From contig CAYXAP010000044.1 in the NCBI GenBank assembly GCA_964462035.1, positions 1 through 64,000 of the forward strand: a stretch of 64,000 bases of DNA, given 5' to 3'. Below, piece by piece: positions 26,106 through 36,901 of this stretch. A program made the translations under genes and the position numbers. Positions within the stretch are counted from its first letter, which is position 1, and every line of letters starts with the position of its first letter. This stretch comes from UBA1660 sp964462035 (GTDB lineage: Bacteria; Myxococcota_A; Polyangia; Polyangiales; Houyiibacteriaceae). Below the pieces are notes generated by a model, which saw nothing but the letters and a program-made list of their open reading frames with translations, did no database searches and was not told the DNA's origin.

Positions 26106-26618
26106 TCAGCACTCTTCCTTGATGAAGAAGGCGCGGATGCTGGTCCAGAGGTCGACGTACCAGGGCTGATTGCCGGTCCAGGGCGCGAGCTCGGCGGCGG
26201 GCTCTTCGTCGTCTTCGCCCTCGAGCGGGCCCCCGTGGGCAGGCTCGTCGGGGAGCGCGAGCTGCACCCCGAAGGGGATCGTCTCGTCCCGGCGTCGAAT
26301 CGCTCGCGGTGCATCGAGCGGGAGCTCGAAGGGCATGGTCGCGTCGCGTCGCTTCATCGCGGCGTAGCGGAGCTTGAGCACGAGGCTCGGCGTGCCGTCC
26401 TTCATGGCGACACCGACGGAGGCGAGCTCGGCTTCGCGGCCCTCTTCGTCTCGAACCGAGCGGTTCAGTCGTAGAAAGGGCAGCTCCTGCCGGAGGGTCA
26501 TGCCTTCGTCGTCCGAGTGCTCGACCCGGGCATGGACCGGGCTGCGCACTCCTTCGAGGAAGAAGCGGGCGCGCGGCCCGTTGGCGAGACTGGCGGGGTT
26601 CTTCGGCGACGCTTCCAT
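26106..26618 (-). CDS. Conserved-looking cytosolic protein, unknown function
   Basis: Protein of 170 aa, no signal or membrane segment. The first 125 residues alternate strands with basic turns (ARFFLEGVRSPVHARVEHSD, LPFLRLNRSVRDE) and could be a small beta-barrel, perhaps PilZ-like, though the RxxxR and DxSxxG motifs of PilZ are not clear. An acidic linker (EGEDDEEPAAE) and a Trp-rich end (WYVDLWTSIRAFFIKEEC) follow. Function unknown. Confidence 0.6.
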   Translation of the reverse strand: MEASPKNPASLANGPRARFFLEGVRSPVHARVEHSDDEGMTLRQELPFLRLNRSVRDEEGREAELASVGVAMKDGTPSLVLKLRYAAMKRRDATMPFELPLDAPRAIRRRDETIPFGVQLALPDEPAHGGPLEGEDDEEPAAELAPWTGNQPWYVDLWTSIRAFFIKEEC

Positions 26619-26694
26619 ACCCAGAAGGCATCAGAAAGGACCCCCGCTGGTCCAATTTTCGGCGAAGTCGATTCGGCGTGGGGTCGGTCTGGAG

Positions 26695-28053
26695 CTAGAG
26701 GGGCGCCATCACCCAGGTGCCGTTGGGATCGAGGAACGAGGCCATCGAGTGTCGACCGACGATCCCGGCGGGGGGCGTTCCGATCTCGCTCCCCGGGTCG
26801 GTGATCACCAGCGATCCATCCACGATCTCGAGGCTCACCTCGTAGCCTTCGTGCTCCTGAGACGCCGCGCTCTCATCCTCCATCTCGCCGGTGTCCCAGT
26901 CCTCGCAGGGCTCGTGCTCGAAGTAGGAGTCGCTCTTGGTGGTGACCTGACTGCAGCGGAGTTGGCCGCCATCGGCGCTGCAGAGGATCGTGCTCGTGGT
27001 CGTGTAGCCGCTGCGCTCGCACACGCCCATGTCCTCGTCGTTCATCCCGTGGTTCAGCTGGACCAGGAGCTCCGTGCTGCCGCCACGGAGCAGGTTCTCG
27101 TAGCGAGCGTCGACCCGGTAGTCGGCGGTGATCCCACCGGCGCCCGGGTTGTAGGTGTCCGCCAGTCGATAGGCCTTCACTGCCCCCCCAGCACGGACGA
27201 CGAGGAAGACGCCCTCGCTCTCGCCCCACGTGGTGACGCTCAGCTCGACGATCTCGGCCTCGAGCCCCGCGGCCGTACCGGTGGGGCTGCGGTGCGAGAC
27301 CTCGATGTCGCTGCAGCTCTCGAGGTCCTCTCCGGTGAACCCGTCGCTTCCTTCCGCGCACCAGAAGTCGCGGATCACGTCGCGATGGGCTCCGAAGCCC
27401 ACGCTCGCGTTCAACGAGACCGAGCTCTCCTCGGCTGTCGGTGCTTCGCCGAGCGCGTCGAGGCGCCCTTGTACCGTCGCGTTCGGACGGAGCGCGATGG
27501 ACTGGGTCCACGCGCGGCGGGCGTCTTCGGTGCGCCCCTGCGCCTCGTAGACGAGCCCCGCGTTGTAGAGGCACATCGCTCGCGGCACGCGGATCGGCTC
27601 GGGCGGGTTCGCGGGCATGGACGCGAGGGCCTGGTCGATCCACTGCCGGGCGCGCTCCACCTCACCCGCCCGGAACGCGATGTAGCCCGCCTCGCAGCGC
27701 GTGCGGCTGCCGTAGCGGTCGATCTCGACCGCTTCCCGAAAGCGCGCGTCGGCCGCCGCGAAGTCGCCCTGCCGCGCCGCGCGTCGCCCTGCGGAGATGG
27801 CCTGACGGAGCGAGGCCCGCTGCGCGGCCGTGATCTCCGGACGGTCGATCGTCACGCCCGGCGTCGCCGGTAGGGTGGCTTCGGTGGTCTCACCCACGGT
27901 CGCCTCGTCGGCGGCCTCCGGTTCGTCCGGCTCGTCCGGGACCTCGGCTGCCTGTGTGGCCTCGTCGTCGGAGGGGGGCTCGGGCTGCGGCGAGCCCTCG
28001 TCGTCACCGCAAGCAGCCAGTAGGAGCGCCAGGACCAGGCACGTACTCTTCAT
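26695..28053 (-). CDS. TPR-containing lipoprotein
   Basis: Protein of 452 aa with lipobox LAAC (C15) and a very acidic 50-residue spacer. Residues 75-205 are helical repeats with TPR character (AARQGDFAAADARFREAVEID, AGLVYEAQGRTEDARRAW). The C-terminal half (about 215-450) is beta-rich with several Cys and resembles no family I know. It would be a periplasmic or surface protein. The gene lies 48 bp downstream of scoB on the same strand. Confidence 0.68.
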   Translation of the reverse strand: MKSTCLVLALLLAACGDDEGSPQPEPPSDDEATQAAEVPDEPDEPEAADEATVGETTEATLPATPGVTIDRPEITAAQRASLRQAISAGRRAARQGDFAAADARFREAVEIDRYGSRTRCEAGYIAFRAGEVERARQWIDQALASMPANPPEPIRVPRAMCLYNAGLVYEAQGRTEDARRAWTQSIALRPNATVQGRLDALGEAPTAEESSVSLNASVGFGAHRDVIRDFWCAEGSDGFTGEDLESCSDIEVSHRSPTGTAAGLEAEIVELSVTTWGESEGVFLVVRAGGAVKAYRLADTYNPGAGGITADYRVDARYENLLRGGSTELLVQLNHGMNDEDMGVCERSGYTTTSTILCSADGGQLRCSQVTTKSDSYFEHEPCEDWDTGEMEDESAASQEHEGYEVSLEIVDGSLVITDPGSEIGTPPAGIVGRHSMASFLDPNGTWVMAPL

Positions 28054-28101
28054 GCCCCTTCCTACCTCGTTCTCGGCCAGCTCGGATCGGCGGACGTGAG
28101 A

Positions 28102-28740
28102 TCAGTCGACGAGCGGTGCGCCGGTCTTCTCGCGGACCTCGTCCATGGTGACCTCGGGCGCGAGTTCGACCACGCGGAAGCCGTCGCCGGCCACGTCGAG
28201 GACGGCGAGGTCCGTGATGATCCGGTCGACGACACCCTTGGCGGTCAACGGGAAGTCGCATTCGGCGACGAGCTTGGGCTTGCCGTCCTTGGCCACGTGC
28301 GAGGTGATCACGAGGATCCGCTTCGAGCCGGCGGCGAGATCCATGGCGCCGCCGATGCCCATGACGCGACCGCCGGGGATGGCCCAGTTCGCCAGATCGC
28401 CGCTCTGGCTGACCTGCATGGCGCCCAGGATCGACAGATCCACGTGGCCGCCGCGGATCATGGTGAAGCTGGTCGCCGAATCGAAGCAGCTGCCGCCGGT
28501 CACGATGGTCACCGTCTGCTTGCCCGCGTTGATGATCTGCGGGTCCTCGTCGCCCTCGTAGGGGAAGGGGCCCATGCCGAGGATGCCGTTCTCGCTCTGG
28601 AGCCAGACCCCGCCGCCGTCCGGCGTGGGCGCCGGGAGGTAGTCGGCGACCAGGGTCGGCAGGCCGATCCCCAGGTTCACCACGGCGCCGTCGTCGATCT
28701 CCTGGGCGGCGCGCTCGGCCATCTGCTGCTTCGAGAACAT
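28102..28740 (-). CDS. scoB: 3-oxoacid CoA-transferase subunit B
   Basis: Protein of 212 aa. It carries the catalytic glutamate E50 in SENGILGMGP, which forms the glutamyl-CoA thioester, and the family motifs NLGIGLPTLVADYL and PGGRVMGIGGAMDLA. With subunit A it transfers CoA between succinyl-CoA and acetoacetate or a related 3-oxoacid. Unusually, a lipoprotein gene separates it from subunit A. Confidence 0.93.
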   Translation of the reverse strand: MFSKQQMAERAAQEIDDGAVVNLGIGLPTLVADYLPAPTPDGGGVWLQSENGILGMGPFPYEGDEDPQIINAGKQTVTIVTGGSCFDSATSFTMIRGGHVDLSILGAMQVSQSGDLANWAIPGGRVMGIGGAMDLAAGSKRILVITSHVAKDGKPKLVAECDFPLTAKGVVDRIITDLAVLDVAGDGFRVVELAPEVTMDEVREKTGAPLVD

Positions 28741-28796
28741 GCGGGCGTCATACCAAGCGCACCCGCGCTTGTCCCGCCGCGCGGATGAGACTGCGC

Positions 28797-30083
28797 TCAG
28801 ATCAGAATCGTCTCGCAGCCGAAGAGCACCGAGATGCCGTGGCTGGTGTCGGTGATCTCCTCGCGGGCGAAGTCGCACGACGCCGGGCAGAGGGTCACCT
28901 CGCTGGGCGAGACCGGGTCGTCGTAGTGCCAGCCGTCGCCGGCGCCGCAGGCCCCGGCGCCGTCGACGCGCGGGAGGGTGGTCTCGCCGCTCTCGCCGCG
29001 GATGGTCACGTTCACGCGGTCGACGTCGAGCGCCATCCCGTCGGGCGGCGGCGGGAAGGCGACGGTGCACTCGATGCGCGAGGTGCCGGTGACCGCGGTC
29101 GCGACGCTGTCGAAGAAGGGCGCCCACGCGGACGCGCCGGAGCAGATCTGAGCGCGCACGCCGCCGGTCCGGTCGACCAGCGCGGTGTAGGTCGGGCCGG
29201 ACGAGGGCGGCTCGTCGCCGCCGGGGTACATGCAGAGCACGTCCGGGTTGGCCTCGGAGCCCCAGCCGTAGATGCCGCTGAAGAGGTAGCCCTCGAAGAG
29301 GTCGCCGTACTCCGCGGTGAGGATGCCGGGGCCGAGCTGGCGCGAGTTGAAGGGGTTCGGTCCGCCGGGGAAGTCCTCGAGCGAGGTCACGGTCAGGGGC
29401 GGGTCGCCGCCCGCGCAGGTGCCGGGGCCGGTGTCGCAGGTGCGGCTGTTGTCGTCGGTGACGACCACGAAGGTCTTCGTCGCCTCCGGGCGGAGCAGGT
29501 CGCGCCAGGGCGCCGAGCCGTGCTGCATGCCCTCCGTGTAGCCGCTGGTCTGGCCCAGCGTGCCGAGGATCTGCTCGATCGGCTGGGTGCTGTGGATGTC
29601 GACCTCGACCTGGAAGAAGCGGCTGCCGTCGCCGCAGCTCGAGTCCCCGGCGAGCGGCGGGGGAATGCACACGCCGTAGCGGCTGCGCCCGCCGACGCTG
29701 ATCTCTCCGCTGCCACGGAGCGCCAGCATGATGACGCGGTAGTCGAGACCGCTCGCGGCGATGAGCGCGGCGAAGTCGTTGAGCCCGGCGTTCACCTGCG
29801 TGATCGCCGGTTCCATGCTCACCGAGTTGTCGACGACCCAGATGATGTCGACCGGCAGGCGCTCGACCTCGGCCTCCTCGACGGCCGTGGCGCATGCCGC
29901 GTCCGGCGGGAGGAACGAGCGGTCGGGGAGCGGACCGGAGTCGGTCGGGGTGCCGAAGTCGGGCGGGCCGCCGCCGTCCATGCTCCCGTCGAAGGGGACG
30001 CCATCACGGGTGATGCGACCGTCATCACCGCACCCGAGGGCACAGGCGAGCGCGAGCAGGAGCCCCTTGGACCACAACGTCAC
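28797..30083 (-). CDS. Lipoprotein with von Willebrand factor A domain
   Basis: Protein of 428 aa with a GTG start, lipobox ALGC (C18) and a DGG/DFG-rich spacer. The vWA domain begins at VDIIWVVDNSVSM, with the metal-ion-dependent adhesion motif DNSVS (85-89), followed by FVVVTDDNS. Many Cys suggest disulfides. It is probably a surface or periplasmic metal-binding adhesion-type protein. The gene sits between the two CoA-transferase genes with gaps of 57 and 56 bp, although its product cannot act in the same compartment. Confidence 0.83.
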   Translation of the reverse strand: MTLWSKGLLLALACALGCGDDGRITRDGVPFDGSMDGGGPPDFGTPTDSGPLPDRSFLPPDAACATAVEEAEVERLPVDIIWVVDNSVSMEPAITQVNAGLNDFAALIAASGLDYRVIMLALRGSGEISVGGRSRYGVCIPPPLAGDSSCGDGSRFFQVEVDIHSTQPIEQILGTLGQTSGYTEGMQHGSAPWRDLLRPEATKTFVVVTDDNSRTCDTGPGTCAGGDPPLTVTSLEDFPGGPNPFNSRQLGPGILTAEYGDLFEGYLFSGIYGWGSEANPDVLCMYPGGDEPPSSGPTYTALVDRTGGVRAQICSGASAWAPFFDSVATAVTGTSRIECTVAFPPPPDGMALDVDRVNVTIRGESGETTLPRVDGAGACGAGDGWHYDDPVSPSEVTLCPASCDFAREEITDTSHGISVLFGCETILI

Positions 30084-30140
30084 GGCAATGATCTAGCACG
30101 GCCATTCGGCCCGGTCGCGTGCCGGACCGGTGACGTCCGT

Positions 30141-30839
30141 TCACGGACGGGGGCGGGTCTTCAGGTACTCGATGACGTTCTCGTGCTCGGTGACCTGGAC
30201 CACGCGTTGGACGAAGGAGCCGGGTAGGTGCACGTCGTCCGGGTCGAGGGCGCCGAGGGTCACGAGCTCGTCGCACTCGACGATGGTCGTGGTCGCGGCG
30301 GTCGCCATGATCGGGCTGAAGTTCCGAGCGGTGCGATAGAAGCGGAGGTTGCCGAAGGGGTCGGCCTGGTGCGCGCGGATGAGCGCGAAGTCGGCCTTCA
30401 GCGCGCGCTCGAGCACGTACTCGCGACCGTCGAACTCGCGGACCTCTTTGCCTTCCGCGACTACGGTGCCCACGCCGGTCGGTGTGTAGAAGCCGGCGAT
30501 GCCCGCGCCACCCGCGCGCATGCGCTCCACGAAGGTGCCCTGCGGGATGATGGTCACGTCGATCGAGCCATCGGCCATGGCGGCGTGCAGCGTCTCGTTG
30601 GTGCCGACGTAGGTGCAGATGATCTTCCCGACGACGCCCTTCTCGAGCCAGACCGCGAGGCCCTTGCCGAGGTTGCCGGCGTTGTTGCTGATCAGGGTGA
30701 GGTCCTTCGCGCCGTGGTCGGCCACGGCCGCGATCAGCGCCTCCGCATTTCCGCAGAGTCCGAAGCCTCCGCACATGATCGACGCGCCGTCGCTCAATCC
30801 CTCGAGCGCCTCCGCGACGCTCGCCTTCACCTTGCTCAT
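30141..30839 (-). CDS. scoA: 3-oxoacid CoA-transferase subunit A
   Basis: Protein of 232 aa with the subunit-A motifs IMCGGFGLCGNAEALI, LISNNAGNLGKGLA and FYTPTGVGT. It forms the CoA-binding half of the enzyme completed by ScoB. Its ATG overlaps the aminotransferase stop (ATGA), so the two are co-translated, which links CoA transfer to amino-group removal. Confidence 0.93.
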   Translation of the reverse strand: MSKVKASVAEALEGLSDGASIMCGGFGLCGNAEALIAAVADHGAKDLTLISNNAGNLGKGLAVWLEKGVVGKIICTYVGTNETLHAAMADGSIDVTIIPQGTFVERMRAGGAGIAGFYTPTGVGTVVAEGKEVREFDGREYVLERALKADFALIRAHQADPFGNLRFYRTARNFSPIMATAATTTIVECDELVTLGALDPDDVHLPGSFVQRVVQVTEHENVIEYLKTRPRP

Positions 30840-32047
30840 CCGCTCACCTCGTCGATCGCTTCGCCGACCTGCTGGAGCCCGCTGCGGAGCTCGTCTTCCG
30901 TGATGCAGAGCGGCGGCGAGACCACCACCGCTCCGCCGTGCTCGCGCCGCAGCTGCCGTGCGCCCTTGAGGTGCAGGTGCACCTTTCGGCGTCGGAGCGC
31001 CTCGCCCAGAGCCTTCAGCTGATTCGCGTCGAAGTCCACGTCCACTGCGCCGAGCAAGCCGAGCGCGCGCGGGTTCGTGCCCGGCAGCTCGGCGAGCATC
31101 GAGCGAAGCGGCGCCTCGAGCGCGGCGGCGTTGGCGATCATGCCCTCGTCGTCGTAGACGTGCAGCGTCTCGAGCGCGGCCGCGACCGAGAGCGGGTGCG
31201 CGTAGTGGGTCAATCCACAGACCAGCTCTTCGTCGTCGAAGAAGCTCGCCACGCGGTCGTGCACGAGCACCGCGCCGAGCGTGCCGTAGCCACCGGTGAG
31301 CGCCTTGCCGCACGTGATCAGGTCCGGCTGCGCGCCGAAACGCTCGAACGCGAAGAACGAGCCGCAGCGGCCGAAGCCGGTGAGCACCTCGTCGCAGACG
31401 AGCAGCGCGCCGTGGCGGTCGCAGGCCTCGCGGACCTCCTGGAAGTAGCCCTCCGGTGGGATCAGCACGCCGTTGGCGCCGACCACCGGCTCGAGGAAGA
31501 CCGCGCCCACGTTCTCCTCGAGCTCGAGGACCCGAGGGATCTGCGTGCCCTCGATTCCGTCGTCGAGGTCCATCACGTGGATGGCGCCGGGGATCCCCGG
31601 CTCGATCGCCGCGCGGCGCCAGTCGCCGGTGAGGCTCGACGCGCCGAAGGTGGCGCCGTGGTACGAGCGGTAGCGGCTGATGACCTTGTAGCGACCGGTG
31701 AAGAGCCGCGCGATCTTGAGCGCGTTCTCGTTCGCGTCGGAGCCGCCGAGGGTGAAGAAGACCTTCGTGAAGCCTTCGGGCGCTTTCGCGAGGAGTGCTT
31801 CGGCGAGCGCCTCCTTGGCCGGGTAGATCGCCTGGGGCGTGCTCAGGCAGAGCTCGTCCGCCTGGGCCTTGATCGCGTCGACGATCCGCTGCTGCCCGTG
31901 ACCGGCGTTCGCCTGGTAGACGAGCGAGCCGAGGTCGAGGAAGCGGCCTTCGTCGGTCTCGAAATGCACGCCGGAGCCGCCTCGGAGCTGGACTCCGCGG
32001 GCACCCTTCTGACGCTGCCAGGTGAAGAAGAACGGCGACTCGGTCAT
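30836..32047 (-). CDS. Class III (PLP-dependent) aminotransferase
   Basis: Protein of 403 aa of fold-type I. It shows the PLP phosphate-binding GGSDANENALKIAR, the cofactor aspartate D219 in VCDEVLTGFGR and the Schiff-base lysine K248 in CGKALTGGYG. The family transfers amino groups from omega- or beta-amino acids (GABA, beta-alanine, taurine, acetylated lysines) to pyruvate or 2-oxoglutarate. Its ATG overlaps the stop of the GNAT gene, and its own stop overlaps the scoA start. The substrate is not known; the context favours an amino acid degraded via a 3-oxoacid. Confidence 0.9.
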   Translation of the reverse strand: MTESPFFFTWQRQKGARGVQLRGGSGVHFETDEGRFLDLGSLVYQANAGHGQQRIVDAIKAQADELCLSTPQAIYPAKEALAEALLAKAPEGFTKVFFTLGGSDANENALKIARLFTGRYKVISRYRSYHGATFGASSLTGDWRRAAIEPGIPGAIHVMDLDDGIEGTQIPRVLELEENVGAVFLEPVVGANGVLIPPEGYFQEVREACDRHGALLVCDEVLTGFGRCGSFFAFERFGAQPDLITCGKALTGGYGTLGAVLVHDRVASFFDDEELVCGLTHYAHPLSVAAALETLHVYDDEGMIANAAALEAPLRSMLAELPGTNPRALGLLGAVDVDFDANQLKALGEALRRRKVHLHLKGARQLRREHGGAVVVSPPLCITEDELRSGLQQVGEAIDEVSG

Positions 32048-33821
32048 CGGAAGACGGTCTCTAGCATCTTCCCGATCGTGGCGCGCTCCAGGTCCGTGAG
32101 ATCCCACGGTAGCGCCGCGAAGATGGTCACGCGGGACATTCCCAGGATCACGCCGCAGCCGCGGGCCTTCGCCGCATACTCGGCGACGCCGCGTTCACCG
32201 ACGTCCTTGGTGAAGAAGCGGCGCCGGCCGGCGGCTTCACCACCCATGAAGCCGGCCTCCCGGAAGAGCGGCTCGAGCGGGTCGGCCCGTCGGTCGGTGC
32301 TCGCCAGCGCGCCAACGTCGTGCTGGGCGCGGACCATGAGCAGCGGGTCGCCTCCGGCGTCCATCACCGGTTCCCGCGAGTGGAGCACGACCAGTCCTTC
32401 GCAGGGGGACCAGAGTGCGGCCTTCAGCCGCCGGCCCAGGAAGAAGCGCTCCTGGTCGCCGCGCCAGCCCGCGGTGCGGGTCTCGTCTGAGAACCCGTCC
32501 CGGGCGTCTTCAGGCGGCCGCAGGGGGCCAGCGATCGCGATCGCTCGCTGCGCGAGGTCTTGGTAGCGCCGCCCGAACGCGACGTGCGGCAGCTCGCCGT
32601 CCAGCGTCGAGAACAGTCGCCGCGCGCGCTCGATGGTCGGCGTGGTCCAGCGGGAGTCGGGCCACACCGGGCTCACCCATGGGCCGTAGAGCCCCCCGGC
32701 TCGTCGCAGCGCGTCGTGGCTCGGGGGCGGTCGGCGGAGCATGCGTCGGGCGTCGTCGAGCCGGAGGGTCCCGGAGTCCTCGAGCGCGGGCTCGGGAGGC
32801 ACCGGCGAGCCGACGGGCATTCGATAGTAGGCGGCTTCGCCGGTGCCGCCGTACTGGCCGGGGAGCACCGCGATGACATCGGCGCCCAGCCGTCGGTTGA
32901 TCCGCATCATCGCGGCGGTCGAACCGACTCGGTTGCGGCCGCTGATCCAGCGGTAGCGCGGCGAGCCATCGCTCCGCGTCACCGCCGCGGCGGCGCGGAT
33001 GGAACCGACCTTCACGCCCATGCCCAGCCCGAGCCCGCGGGCCTTCGGGGAGAGCGTCGTGGTGAGCGCGTAGAGGGTGTCTTCGGCGCCGTGGTGGGCG
33101 TCTTGGATGACGCCATCGACCCCCTGGATCTCTTCGAGCGGGACCCCCAACGAGAAGCCCACGAGCTCCCACTGGTCCCCTTCGCGACGTTCGGCGAGCA
33201 CGACCACACCCTCCGGGTGATCGAAGGCCTTTCGCAGCTTCTCGGGCGGGTCTCGTCGCTCCGGTTCGTAGACCTCCGCCTCGAGCGCGAGGACCCGTTC
33301 CAGGATCTGTGCCTTGTCGTCCTCGTCGCTCACCGCGCGCACTCGGGTCTCGGTCGTGACCGCGGCCCTCGGCCCAGGCAGGCCGCCGGCGGCCAGCTTG
33401 TCCTTGGCGGCCTCGGTGAATCCGGTGTGCATCCGCGGCAGGCCATCTGACGGGAGCCACACGCCGCGCGCCGCGGCCTCGGCGGGATCCTGGGCGAGGA
33501 CCGCGCTCGGTCGGGCGGGCCGGGTGGCGCGAAGCGGTCGCGGCGGACGGCGGCTGGTGCTGCCCGAGAGATCGGCCAGCCCCTCGGCGTACGCCCGAGC
33601 CAGGTCGGGGCGTGCGTGCTCGAAGCCGCTCGCCGCGTCGAGCACGCAGGTGCCGTCGGCCAGCGTGAGCCAGGGACCGGCCGAGCGTCGGTCGTCGACG
33701 ACGAGTCGGCCCTCGGGCACGGGTCCGGTGGCTTTGAGCGGACGAGGTGCCTCGGTGAAGTCGCGCGCGGCTTCCGCGCGCTCCTCCTCGCGGATGGCGC
33801 GCTCCATGTCTCGGAAGGGCT

Positions 33822-33825
<4 letters not shown>
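32044..33825 (-). CDS. Large GNAT-family acetyltransferase-like protein
   Basis: Protein of 593 aa. The GTG start overlaps the kinase stop (GTGA). Residues 175-335 look like a GNAT domain: VLALEAEVYEPERR, VVVLAERR, LVGFSLGVPLEEI and the acetyl-CoA loop KARGLGLGMGVKVG (261-274). Residues 40-85 (VVDDRRSAGPWLTLADGT, VLDAASGF) resemble the N-terminal strand of class III aminotransferases, which may be a relic of fusion. The C-terminal 250 residues are unrecognised. Co-translation with an aminotransferase suggests that it acylates or senses an amino-acid intermediate. Confidence 0.65.
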
Positions 33826-35534
<1,709 letters not shown>

Positions 35535-35579
35535 CCCAATAAGGGACGCCGAGGGCAACGCCGGCGCGCCCGAGCGCGG

Positions 35580-36860
35580 CTACGGCAAGGTCGTGGCGTA
35601 CCAGGCGGCGAAGCCGACGCCACCGAGGCAGAGCAGCCCGAGCAGCCAGACGAAGGCGGTGAGCCAGGGCGAGCTCCGGCCGGGCCCCGGCGGCGGGAAG
35701 GTGGAGGTCGAGGTGGCCGAGCCCTTGCGCGCCTCGGGCGGGAGCGACGAGCGGGAGTGGACCGGCGGCTCTTCGTCGATCTCCGTTGGGGCGTCGGAGG
35801 CCGCGGTTCGTTGCCGAGGAGGCTCTTCGGCGGCCTTGGGCTTCGGCTTCTTGGTCTTCTGGCCACCGCCCGAGGGGACCTTCACGTCGTCCGAGCTGGT
35901 CAACGCCTCGCGCTCGTCCGGCTGGATGACGACCGAGCTGGTGCCGGCCGAGCTGCGCGTGCGCTCGGGCGGCTCCGAGAGCGTGAACTCCACCGCGGAT
36001 GCGTCGAACTCTTCGAGCGCGTCGCGGAAGGCCCCGGCGTCGGGGAAGCGGTCCGCGGGATCCTTTGCCAGCGCTTTTCGAACCACGCGCTCGAGGCGCT
36101 CGTCCACCACGAGCCCGCGGCACGCCTCGGCGAAGGTGGGGATGGGCTCGAAGAGGTGCGCCCGCAGCAGCTGCGACCGGCGCTCGTAGTCGAAGGGTCG
36201 CTTGTCGGCGAGGAGCTCGTAGAGCAGCACGCCGCCGGCGTAGACGTCGGCCCGCAGATCGAGCGAGATGCCCGTGATCTGCTCCGGCGCCATGTACGCT
36301 GGAGTCCCGACCACGCGCCCGCGGCGAGTGAGCGTGCCCTCCTTGCTCAGCTCGTCGATCGACAGGAACTTGGCGAGGCCGAAGTCGAGGATCTTCACCT
36401 TCTCGGTCTCGCCGTCCGGGGTGTCCTCGTGGACCAGGAAGACGTTCGCCGGCTTGAGGTCGCGGTGGACGATCTCCGCCTCGTGCGCGAAGCCGACGGC
36501 GTCGAGCACGGAGCGCATGATCGACAGCGCCCGACCCGGTTCGACCGCGTGCCGCTGGAGGACGGCCTCGAGGGTCTGCCCATTGAGCAGCTCCATCACG
36601 ATGAAGACGACGTCGTCGACGACGCCGAAGTCCTCGATGTGGACGATGTTGGGGTGCTGGAGCTTGCCGAGCGCGCGGGCCTCGCGCTCGAAGCGGCGCC
36701 GCAGAGCATGGATGTGGCCGAGGGCCTCGTTGAGGATCTTGACCGCGACCGTACGCTCCCCCTTCGTGGCCCGGTAGACCACTCCGGTGGCGCCCGAGCC
36801 GATTCGCGATTGGAGCGTGAAGCCATTCAGCTCCCGGCCGATCATCGAGTCCTCGGTCAT
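35580..36860 (-). CDS. Transmembrane Ser/Thr protein kinase
   Basis: Protein of 426 aa. Kinase domain at 12-275: IGSGATGVVYRA, Lys41 (VAVKI), HRDLKPANV (132-140), DFG (159-161) and TPAYMAPEQ. Catalytic residues are complete. A Ser/Thr- and Lys-rich linker (285-400) could be an autophosphorylation target. A single membrane helix ends the protein (401-423), so there is no outer sensor domain. The gene begins the block of kinase and metabolic genes and diverges from the CapA-like gene with about 40 bp between starts. Confidence 0.92.
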   Translation of the reverse strand: MTEDSMIGRELNGFTLQSRIGSGATGVVYRATKGERTVAVKILNEALGHIHALRRRFEREARALGKLQHPNIVHIEDFGVVDDVVFIVMELLNGQTLEAVLQRHAVEPGRALSIMRSVLDAVGFAHEAEIVHRDLKPANVFLVHEDTPDGETEKVKILDFGLAKFLSIDELSKEGTLTRRGRVVGTPAYMAPEQITGISLDLRADVYAGGVLLYELLADKRPFDYERRSQLLRAHLFEPIPTFAEACRGLVVDERLERVVRKALAKDPADRFPDAGAFRDALEEFDASAVEFTLSEPPERTRSSAGTSSVVIQPDEREALTSSDDVKVPSGGGQKTKKPKPKAAEEPPRQRTAASDAPTEIDEEPPVHSRSSLPPEARKGSATSTSTFPPPGPGRSSPWLTAFVWLLGLLCLGGVGFAAWYATTLP

Positions 36861-36901
36861 CCGAGGGGAGTATAAAGGGGGAAGTGCGCTCGGAGTCCAC
36901 C

